Origin: Chalciporus piperatus
Taxonomy: Eukaryota; Basidiomycota; Agaricomycetes; Boletales; Boletaceae
Direction: 5' to 3'
DNA: 15,874 bases
NCBI GenBank assembly: GCA_038093975.1
Contig: JBBPTG010000406.1
Span: forward strand, 1-15,874
In this document: piece by piece, positions 1 to 7,460 of the stretch
How the letters are laid out: every line of letters begins with the position of its first letter
Numbering within the stretch: position 1 is the first letter of the stretch
Notes under the pieces: model-generated
What the model saw: only the letters and a program-made list of their open reading frames with translations
Databases searched by the model: none
What the model was told of the DNA's origin: nothing
Position numbers and translations under genes: made by a program

Positions 1-1220
1 TAACTTCAAGGCTCTCCGCAATGTGAAGTGCTTTGGGGGGGTCGAGTCCACACTCGCACAGGACTCTTTGGAGCCTTTTCTTCTTCACGTTCTTCGGACA
101 AAGGATAACGGTGGATGCCTGCAAGGTGCGCTCAAACCAATCGCACGCAGGAGGCATGCGGCACCTTTCGCTGTTTGCGAGTTCCCTCAAGAGCGTGTCC
201 ACCGCTGTGCGAGAGTCTGGATGCCCCGCAAGCCCAGTGACGCAAGCATGGTGAGTGAACTCGAACTGCAGACCACATGCTTTGATAATGTGCTCCTCAT
301 TGTCCTTGAACCAAGCTTCCATGTCCGGTTCATTCTCCAGGTGGGTGACGACAAGGGCGATAGGAATGTGCTTCTTGAACATAATTTCGTAGAAGAATTT
401 GAAGTTGCGATGTATGGACGCAGTGATACGACTTCCGGGTATGCAAAAAAGGAGATGACTGACACCTCCCTCGTTTGTAAGCGACTGCATGAGCTCGAAC
501 ATCCGCTTGATCGCAAGGAGGTAATCCTTAGAACTGAGCTCAGGATCTCCCATCCCAACAATGTCCCAGACATTGAAACGCCCGTGAGATAGATCGAATG
601 TACGACGCGTTGATTGCAGAGTACCTCCCCCGGAAGCTGGAGGTGTTTCCGCACTCCTCCCGCCCGCAACCAGGTTGATAACGGAGGTCTTTCCAGAACC
701 TGAATCTCCGAAGATGATGACGTTGCAAGGGAGCCGCGTCTGCGCCGTTGAAATATTAAAGATTATCCTTAGCTGATTGGACGATGCCACATACCTCCTC
801 CGTACTAGCCGTGGTGGTCGGTGAAGACACCGCGGGAGCCTCCTGGGAGACCCGATGTGTGGCGACGTCACGGGTCGTACTCGCAGTGAGTTTCTCGGCG
901 ATTCGACGTGCGACCGGGGCAGGTAACCCACAACGGTCGCGCAAAAGCAGTTCGACTCGGAGTGGGTCCCGCTTCGCCTTCTTCGAGCGAGGAAGGATGT
1001 TAAACCCCCCCAGAACTCGCTGAGACCAAGAGGAAGCGGGAGGCATGTGGTATCTTTTATCGGTCTCATACCCTAGCAAGAGCTTCGTCATTGCTTCTTG
1101 AGACTTTGCACCAATGTTGTAATGGCGAACCGAATGCGACGACGCACCAAGTCCATCTCCGGAGGAACAGACCCGGGAAAATGTCAGCGTGACGGCATAA
1201 TCGAGCGTAGTAAAGACCAT
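1..1220 (-). CDS. AIG1/septin-like P-loop GTPase domain protein, two exons visible, C-terminus beyond window
   Basis: Read on the minus strand, exon 795-1220 (142 codons, ending in Glu-Glu) joins exon 739-1 across a 55-nt intron at 740-794 (donor GTATGT, acceptor CGCAG). The join keeps phase 0. The second exon is open to the window edge, so the stop is not seen. The G1/P-loop GDSGSGKTS lies about 152 residues in, after a hydrophobic strand (NVIIF). It is followed by a G3-like DIVGMGD and a G4-like VVTHLEN in place of TKxD. This pattern fits the AIG1/septin-type G-domain proteins that are numerous in agaricomycetes, which are predicted to bind and hydrolyse GTP; their cellular role is unknown. 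The N-terminal 140 residues are basic and low-complexity, with no domain I recognise. The start at 1220 is the first ATG after an in-frame stop, but further 5' introns are possible (a GTGCGT donor-like site lies upstream), so the first 40 codons are uncertain. Confidence 0.75.
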
Positions 1221-2082
1221 ACCTCGTGCGGGGCGCGTAACGGAGCCGGGGGTATACTTGCACCCAGATTAGAGTTCTCAAGATCTCAATGACCCTTTGC
1301 TTCAAGCAAACTTGGTAGCATTATGTAATTGTACTATATAATGTCTGCTACCGAAAAGATACCCATTTCGGAAACCTCGAGGCAACCTTACTCTGGTCTT
1401 TGAAGAGCCGGTTCTGGGAACGTTATTTCCTTTCATTTGTGGGCGCCGACGTGTATGGCGACATGAAAACCTGGTGCCTTCAGGTCCAGGAATATGGTTG
1501 CGAACATTCACGCTGTCAATACATATACAATGTTATAATGGCAGCAGTCATGCTATCTGGTCGGAAGCATATATAGTTCTGGTGCGCGTATGTAGAAGAA
1601 GCTGAATCGAGGGTCCAAACGTGTCACATTCAAGGGGGATGGATTACTGCCTCTTCTTGACCCATGTGCATGAAACACGATGCATTTGCCAGTGATAGAT
1701 TCGGACGCACTAGAACCAGCCTCGAGCTTGATCTATCAGTGATATCGATTCCATTCCAGTACGCGAACATTCAAGCTGTCATGCTATCTTGTCGGAACCA
1801 TAGCTTTGGTGCGTGGAGCAGAAGCCGTCGGATCTTCTGGGGGGAGATCCCCGAGAGAAAAGATTTGATTTGGGCCAGCAGATCTGCACGACTTGAGGGT
1901 CCAAGCGTGTCACGTTCAGGGGGATGGGTTGCTGCCTCGTGAGACACGCACGATGCATGGATGGGTACGATCGTGGTATCACATCCGGTGTTCTATATAA
2001 TCCAGTATTTCCCTCGTCTACTGACACGCAGCCTGGCAGCCTCTCAGCTTAAACCGAGTCCCATCTATTTTCAATCCTTGCC
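1221..2082. other. Intergenic region between two divergent genes
   Basis: I see no convincing gene here. The short open frames on both strands lack recognisable motifs. The region should hold the promoters of the minus-strand GTPase gene and the plus-strand gene starting at 2083. A TATA-like CTATATAAT lies near 1992-2000, about 85 bases before that ATG. Much of the middle is occupied by an imperfect direct duplication, listed separately. A small inverted repeat (TGATAGAT near 1693 and ATCTATCA near 1731) also lies here. Confidence 0.6.
1498..1955. repeat. Imperfect direct duplication, two copies of about 190 bp
   Basis: Copy 1 spans about 1498-1684 and copy 2 about 1762-1955. Shared blocks occur in the same order: GCGAACATTCAMGCTGTCA, GTCATGCTATCTKGTCGGAA, then GAGGGTCCAARCGTGTCAC, TTCARGGGGATGG and ACGATGCAT. 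Copy 2 carries extra sequence around 1832-1890 that includes a short palindrome (GGGGGGAGATCCCC). Copy 1 has an AT-rich insertion near 1519-1542. The copies have diverged clearly, so this is an old duplication. I recognise no transposon termini or target-site duplications. Confidence 0.65.
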
Positions 2083-3929
2083 ATGGTTGAGAAACTCCAC
2101 AACCCACCTGGTCTTATCAACGATCTCAATAGTAACGAGAATAAGAAAAAATGGTGAACCTAACGCTGAATTTGCGACCCCGTTATAAACATTTTCTATC
2201 TCACTAGGAGTGATGTAATCAGCACTTTCATGGAAACCAGCACCGTATGGCCGAATGCAACATCCCAATTCTACGACGCTACCAAAGTCGACGATGAAAC
2301 TGAGGCCGAGACCGCCGTTGTGACTTGGATTGGATTCCCCAAGAAGGTATAGCATCGAACCATAGCTTCATGACGATGTTAAGGTTATGTCTCGACTAAT
2401 CGCATTTTCTCGGTTAAGCTTCGGTGGCCCAACGACGAGGAGCGTTGGAAAGCGGCGGATGCATCCAGGGATGTTCAAGACGAATACCTCGAATGGTATG
2501 GGTCTGATATTTTGGTCGCTCCCGACTTGAATCAGCCCCTTATAAATAGGTCTGTGGAGCGCAATGATGCCGGAAAGATTACCAAAATCGTGTTTTCAAA
2601 CGAGGGCCCCGAGGTAAGATCAAGGACTCCATAATCACAAAGGTACAATTAATTGCTATATAGTACTTCCGGTTCCTGGCTGAGAACCAGCCTGCAAAAC
2701 TTCTAGCTCTGTACAAACAACACAATGGCGCCAATATCGTGGACGAAGACCTCTACACCGGAGATGGAGATCGGAGGCGATACGACGCGAAGAACAAATG
2801 GAACAAAGGGACCGATACTGGAACCATTATGCATCTGTGAGTGGGATAATTGACCCGAGTCACTCAAGTATGCTCATTTTCTCCCAGGATCCAGCCTGAA
2901 AACAGACTGATTGCTGAGGTCAATATTGCAGCTCAGGCCACGATTGTTGGAAAGCGCGAGGATGGAACGATCATCACCGATGCGCAGGAGTTGATCAAAC
3001 ACTCTGAGTATGGAATGCCAGACAGAACCTCCGACCCGCACGTAAGTGTGTTTACCACTGTTCGAACGCAATACTGAGGTCACAATCCTCTTCCAGATTG
3101 GAATATGTTGCAACAACCTAGTTCGCGAGCTGCCCCGCAGACTCACCATCAACGATCCAGTCGGCTTGTACATTCACTCGTAAGCCTGCAGTGCCTTCCT
3201 TGGAGTGAATTAAATCATGACAGTGATCTCTCCGAAGCATAAACTGGGGGATGGTTGATCCTCCTGAGGGTCATAAGAACGATGACCCCTCAACGTTTTG
3301 GACACCGACACGTGGATCGGATGGTCATGTAAGCGATGCTCACTTTCTTATGGTTCAAACAGTTGTGGGCTTAGCCGAAATCACATAGTGCGTGCGAGCA
3401 AAATTTGAGGTTCCCGATGGCAAAGGCTACGTCGTTGGCGATCTCCTGGTCAATGGAAAACCTCTTAAATATGGCGCCCAACTTGCTGGTGTGTTTTGTA
3501 TGTTACTCGAGTCCATCAAAGTATTCACAGTTATTTAGATTATATCTTCGTTTCGATCACTGCTAGAACCAGTGCGTGGGACGGCGAACTGGAAGCGGAC
3601 CCTCAACCCCACGAAGATTCCCAAGCATCTAACTCGTCCTCTAATGTGAAGGATATAATTTTGAGTTCAACGGCGTGGCTACCGGGGATGGCGGTGCTTG
3701 TGCCGTTTTTGTCGATTTTGGGGGTGTCGGAGATGTCGGAAATGCCGGCGATACCGGAGATGCCGGGGGTGTCGGCGATGCGCGAGATGTCGGCGACGCC
3801 GGGAATGCCTGCCTCGTGGCTCACAGACGCAGGTCTTACGCGCTTCCACACTGGAGCGTAGTCTGCCAGTGTTTCTATCCATGGCTACACTGCGAATATG
3901 TCCTTTCCCTTAAAAGTATGATTCTTTGA
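2083..3929 (+). CDS. Uncharacterised basidiomycete protein, ten-exon gene (about 438 aa)
   Basis: Proposed exons are 2083-2153, 2208-2346, 2419-2613, 2664-2836, 2888-3041, 3097-3179, 3238-3328, 3389-3488, 3539-3571 and 3652-3929, totalling 1,317 nt, divisible by three. All introns are 50-80 nt with GT..AG ends; most donors are GTAAGN or GTGAGT. The ATG at 2083 has a good context (CCATGG), and its exon joins in frame at 2208. The protein is soluble and hydrophilic with no signal peptide. It contains motifs I associate with a fungal hypothetical-protein family: YFRFLAENQPAKLLALY, IQPENRLIAEVNIAAQAT, a conserved GMPDRTSDPHIG, DPVGLYIHSINW and FWTPTRGSDGH. I know of no function for the family. 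The 3' end is less certain. If the last proposed intron (3572-3651, branch CTAAC at about 3631) is kept, the protein stops at 3861 with a Met/Pro-rich tail. If it is removed, the tail is Gly/Asp-rich and stops at 3929. I prefer removal because the branch point and pyrimidine tract are good. Confidence 0.8.
3718..3809 (+). repeat. GGNGATGNC-like 9-nt minisatellite inside the last exon
   Basis: About ten degenerate copies of a 9-nt unit (GGAGATGTC, GGCGATACC, GGAGATGCC and similar) run in tandem. The unit is a multiple of three, so all three forward frames stay open. They give a Gly-Asp-rich tract, a Met-Pro-rich tract or a Cys-Arg-rich tract. The tract lies at the C-terminal end of the preceding gene. 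In the preferred gene model it encodes (G-D/N-x-G) repeats. Confidence 0.7.
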
Positions 3930-4346
3930 AGTCATGCACGAGGAAATGTGTACCGGATTAAACAGTGCCCGACCAACCAGCGACAGGAGTGGTAGGGAGA
4001 ACAGCGACAGGAGCAGCAGCAGTTTGTCGATCTCGACGTCGTCGGGTAGAACGAGCTGTGAAACGAGCAGCGGAAGCGGTGAGTGCAAACGGAATAGCAC
4101 CGGAATGGATGCGAGTAATGATGGGATCTCTCGCCGGGACGGCCCGGCGGGGGTTGTTGGGTGAGTAGACAGTTTGGCGGCGTGCAAAGGCAGAGGTTCG
4201 AGAAATATAGATGTTCAAAAAAAAAGCCGCCTGGATGTGCGGAAACACTAACGGACGAGGACAGAATGTGAACGAGCAACTTGAATGATATTGTGAGGGA
4301 AGCAAAAGAGGGAGAAAAACAGAATGGAGGAACGGTACATCTAAAG
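3930..4346. other. Gene-poor spacer to the left of element A
   Basis: Several overlapping open frames of 67-115 codons exist on both strands between 3885 and 4305. None shows a known motif, and their openness can be explained by the GC-rich, low-complexity AGCAG/ACAGG composition. I do not call a gene. The last five bases before the LTR (TAAAG, 4342-4346) would be the left target-site duplication of the retrotransposon, but no copy follows the right LTR. Confidence 0.5.
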
Positions 4347-4518
4347 TGTTACGAACGCTCCATTCCTTATCCTAATCATCCCTACATTCCATTACGCTTA
4401 CTAGGTTTCTCTTCGTTTCGTGGACTTAGTCGTTTCACTTTCTCTTTTGTTATCTTATCTTATCGCATCACGTGACTTACTTACATAAGCTAGGTCTAGA
4501 CCTTCGCTTACTAACTGA

Positions 4519-4630
4519 TGACTCACCGCTCACTCGTCAGCATCAGTCAGCATTACTCATCATATGACTCACGCTTACTCATTCCGCAGTAGAGCTAGTT
4601 ACGCCATTGGCTAGTAGTCAGTATGAGTCA
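4519..4630 (+). promoter_or_regulatory. Cluster of AP-1/GCN4-type bZIP sites in U3
   Basis: Exact TGACTCA occurs at 4519-4525 and 4565-4571, and its complement TGAGTCA at 4624-4630. All are 55-170 bases upstream of the TATA box. TGACTCA is the known binding site of fungal Gcn4/Cpc1-type and AP-1 bZIP factors. The same sites occur in the 3' LTR, and four copies occur in the diverged LTR of element B. A role in stress- or starvation-induced transcription is inferred from this. Confidence 0.5.
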
Positions 4631-4685
4631 TATCCAGTCACCTACGATAAGGTTTAGCCACAACATGTACAAACATTGACAATAG

Positions 4686-4693
4686 TATATAAA
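4686..4693 (+). promoter_or_regulatory. LTR TATA box
   Basis: TATATAAA lies 35 bases (first T) upstream of 4721. That spacing suits transcription starting at or just before AGTCTTGTTCT. It is conserved in the 3' LTR (from 12177) and, as its complement TTTATATA, in the antisense LTR of element B. Confidence 0.7.
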
Positions 4694-4824
4694 CCCGGGT
4701 CGACAAGCACTGGACTCCCCAGTCTTGTTCTCCTGGAGTTTCCTCATCGAACCTCAGCCAAGTACATCGGCTCGCTATTGTCTAGTGTGAGTCTTAGCTC
4801 TTAGTTGAGTTGAGTCGTTTCATT

Positions 4825-4835
4825 AGAACAAGACT
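4825..4835 (+). other. Putative self-priming primer-binding segment
   Basis: AGAACAAGACT starts two bases after the CA end of the 5' LTR. It is the exact reverse complement of AGTCTTGTTCT at 4721-4731, which lies at the predicted 5' end of the transcript. No TGG-initial sequence complementary to a tRNA 3' end follows the LTR. This is the layout known from Tf1/sushi-type elements, in which the first 11 or so transcript bases fold back as the primer for minus-strand DNA. The complementarity is seen directly; its use is inferred. Confidence 0.65.
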
Positions 4836-4908
4836 AATATTTTCTTTTGTCTTAGCGTCTCGTCGCTACCACACGTGTCCTTGTACGCCACTTCAACCGT
4901 TGATCACT

Positions 4909-6220
4909 AGTGGGTACCGCGCTGCTTGTACGCGCCTTGTCATCGCTGACCTTGTTTTTGAATAAGTGTCGAGCAACCCCGCCGCATCTCAGCGCGCCGC
5001 GTCCCCTGTACCTTCCATCCAGTGGAACGGTATACTTGATCTCCCCGCCGTCGAGAACAACCTCGACTTCACTAGCGTCATCAGAAACCTCGAACGAGCT
5101 GTAGAGGTCTATCCCGGCTTCACCAGCATCATCGACGACCTCGAGCGAGAGAACGCTCGTGTCCAGGAAAACATCGCTCGTACTCAGGCGTTACACGCTG
5201 AGAGAGAAAGGGAGTTCATTGAGAAGTACTCAGCGCCGATAGTCCCAGAGCCTGACTACTCGGACCTTTACGTTGATTGGCAAGAACCGGTAATTCCCTC
5301 CTACCCATACCATTTACCTTCTGAGGTTTATATTCACCCTCTCGGTACCCTTCGGTTACCTCATCATCCCGCCAATCTTCAGATCGGCACTCGTCGACTT
5401 CCGTCGCTCCCTCCCATCGAGGCTATTCGGACACCGTTGCCGCCCAACCCCCAGCAGATACTAGCCGACGCCTTCGGCGTTGAAGAGTTATATTACCGTG
5501 CCTCCTCCATCCCCAGAGCCCCAACCCCGCTCGCTGAGCCCGTCGATTGGACAGGCATCGACGAGGATATTTCTGCTCTTCAACACAAATTCCCCATTGG
5601 AATCTCTGGCCGTACGGAAAGTTTCCGCTGCGCTCTCTATCACACGCTTATATCCCCGGCAGGTGAGAACGCGATTCGAGAGAACATTAACGATCGGATA
5701 CGTGAACGCCGACGAAGCGACAGGCTACTTAGAGGTATCCCAGAGGACGCCGATATACGTATTAAGGAAAGAGTACCAACCCCGCGTCCTACTCGGCGCA
5801 CTCGCTGCCATAAGCCTCTCGTCCCTCTTAGGAAGATTCGCCCAGTACAGCTTACAGGCCTTCCTACTACTTTCATACCTCATCTTCGGCCACGTAATTC
5901 TCTCAGACGACCTTCGCGTTACATTTGATTTCGCATATATCCTTGTAACACACAGAAACCGTGTTGTAACTCCCCCTACTCCTCCCCTTTCCCCTGTTAT
6001 ATCACAAGCAGAGTTAGAAGAGGACAGAGAATCAATACCAGGATTGGTAGAGTCTGATAGTGAAGACGAAGGAGGACTAAGAAACACAAACGCGCCAGGA
6101 GTGCAACTGTACTATCCCGCACCTCATTCCATCAGAAGAAGCATTCCACCGCCACCTTATCAAAGAGACGCCCCTGCTTTGTTATCAGGAGAAACCCTCG
6201 AAGGATCTCAGGAGATCTGA
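4909..6220 (+). CDS. ORF0: spliced accessory protein with C-terminal membrane segments, upstream of gag
   Basis: The open frame from 4967 has no upstream in-frame ATG and is preceded directly by TAA. Removing a 57-nt intron at 4910-4966 (donor GTGGGT, branch GCTGAC, acceptor AATAAG) joins A4909 to TG4967-4968 and creates an ATG with A at -3. A second intron, 5663-5732 (donor GTGAGA, possible branch TTAAC, acceptor ACTTAG), moves the frame to the one ending at 6220. The predicted protein is about 394 aa. It has a Glu/Arg-rich coiled-coil-like stretch at about 48-88, a Pro-rich middle, two hydrophobic segments at about 251-266 and 271-290, then an acidic Pro-rich tail with TPPTPPLSP and a PPPPY motif (a PPxY ligand for WW domains). 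If the second intron is kept, the protein is 320 residues, stops at 5928, and has a basic tail instead. I recognise no known family. It is not Gag, which follows separately. Confidence 0.55.
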
Positions 6221-6234
6221 AATAAAAATCTAGT

Positions 6235-6253
6235 TTTACCCCTTCCATTCTAG
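6235..6253 (+). promoter_or_regulatory. Splice-acceptor-like site just before gag
   Basis: A pyrimidine-rich run ends in CATTCTAG at 6253, 10 bases before the gag ATG at 6264. A possible TTTAC branch site lies within it. No ATG occurs between the predicted transcript start (4721) and the GTGAGT at 4787, nor between 6254 and 6264. Splicing 4787 to 6253 would therefore make gag's ATG the first in the message and skip ORF0. Confidence 0.45.
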
Positions 6254-6263
6254 TGCTTCAAGA

Positions 6264-7460
6264 ATGTCGGTTCTCGCCCCAGACTTAGCAGCTGCCTTAA
6301 CAGGCATTCTCGGACATCGTGATGCGTCCATACGGGATCTTGGAACGCAGTTGAGACTCGCGTTAGAAACTATGACGGATCAGCTTACCAACGCTCAGAG
6401 GTTAAATCAAAATCTAAACAATAATATCTTGCAGCTTGAAGCGCAAGTACAAGCCATTCAAGTGCCTGGCGCAATACCAGCTCCTACGGTCGGACCTAGC
6501 GGACCTAAGTTGTCCAAAATCGTCAAGGATCCAGGAGACTATGACGGAGCTAGAGGAAAGAAGTTCGAAGAATGGTGGACAAGAGTCCGCGCATGGCTAG
6601 ATGAAAACAACACCGTGTTACATGGAATGACGGCGATCAGAGCTATCCTTAGTCGAATGACAGGAGGAGACACCGCTACTTTCTCATGAGCCATGACACA
6701 TGATATCTTGGAAAATGGAACCACGTATACTGCCGCCGAGTTCCATAAACGAATCACCGATCAATTCCGCTCGGATAACGAAGTGGAATATCACCGCAAC
6801 CAGATCAAGAATCTGAAACAAGGCAAGATGTCTATGGAGAAATTCCTTACCACGTTCCAAACTCATCGCCTCATGGACGATTGGAGTGATGCGTGACACA
6901 TCGAACTTCTAGAACTAAATGCAGATCCAGAGATCACACATCGGATCTTCATGGATAAGGGACGGTTCGACAAATATGACACATACGTCGAAGAACTACG
7001 CCTCCTTGCAGGAAGGAAACAGCTTATCTCCATGATCAAGACAGGAACCGCAGGTGATACCCCGCGATATAAATATACCAACACGGGCACACAACCAGGT
7101 CGTGGTGCCCCAATGGATATAGGTTCTGCCGAAATCGAAGAAGGCGAGATAGAAGAAGAGGAAGTACCATCTGTCGTAAAAGCAACCACAAGCAATTTCA
7201 AAGAAAAGAAGCAAGGAAATTGTTGGAACTGTGGGAAACCGGGACATCCGAAACAGCAATGTCCGGTACCTGGTACCAAATGCAAGGGCTGTGGTTGGTC
7301 ACGAGGCGAACACAAACGTGCCTGCAAACTTCAGAAGAGACAGGTGAGAGAACTGTCTACCGAATCTAGTGCTCTTGAAGGCCGTTCATTCGACGAAATG
7401 AAGGCTTACTTCTACGATATGAAAGATATCGAAATGAAGGGAAAAGGCAAAGTGGCCTGA
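6264..7460 (+). pseudogene. gag: gag, interrupted by two in-frame TGA codons
   Basis: A single frame of 399 codons runs from the ATG at 6264 to the TGA at 7458-7460, but it is broken by TGA at 6687-6689 and 6894-6896. Reading frame and similarity continue across both stops, so these are point mutations rather than gene ends; Trp (TGG) is the likely original at each. Gag forms the virus-like particle and packages element RNA. Residues 20-70 look coiled-coil-forming. The middle is a Retrotrans_gag-like capsid region (KFEEWWTRVRAWL, then QGKMSMEKFLTTFQTHR). After an acidic EIEEGEIEEEE stretch comes a CCHC zinc knuckle at about 7221-7262 (CWNCGKPGHPKQQC), followed by further Cys residues. Without readthrough this copy can make only a 141-residue N-terminal piece. 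The end of gag overlaps the pol frame. Confidence 0.85.
7439..7445 (+). promoter_or_regulatory. Candidate -1 ribosomal frameshift site GGGAAAA
   Basis: The heptamer is phased in gag codons as (AA)G GGA AAA, the canonical X XXY YYZ pattern. It lies 12 bases before the gag stop and inside the 7370-7460 overlap, where the pol frame is already open. The pol frame is -1 relative to gag. A -1 slip here would fuse Gag to Pol about 42 codons upstream of the first pol GTG. I did not find a clear downstream pseudoknot by eye. Confidence 0.55.

Larger units (their letters stand above)
4347..4822 (+). repeat. 5' LTR of element A
   Basis: It starts TGTTACGAACG and ends GAGTCGTTTCA, and is 476 bp long. 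It is collinear with 11838-12313, with four substitutions and no indels. U3 carries three TGACTCA/TGAGTCA sites and a TCACGTGA-like E-box (about 4468-4475). A TATA box lies at 4686-4693, so R probably starts near 4721. U5 holds a GTGAGT splice-donor-like site at 4787. Confidence 0.95.

Noticed and set aside
1098..1511. Short frames around the GTPase gene 5' end and upstream
   Set aside because: They have no motifs and conflict with the spliced GTPase model or lie in the promoter region. They are left as possible 5' exon sequence only.
3934..4305. Overlapping Arg/Ser/Ala-rich frames on both strands left of the 5' LTR
   Set aside because: All are explained by GC-rich low-complexity sequence. 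No motif, splice support or homology favours one of them.
4823..4860. A conventional tRNA primer-binding site
   Set aside because: No TGG-initial stretch follows the LTR. The sequence is instead exactly complementary to the predicted transcript start.
6687..6896. gag TGA codons as programmed readthrough or as separate small genes
   Set aside because: Two stops 207 bases apart within a capsid-like region fit point mutations better. No relative is available here to support conserved readthrough.
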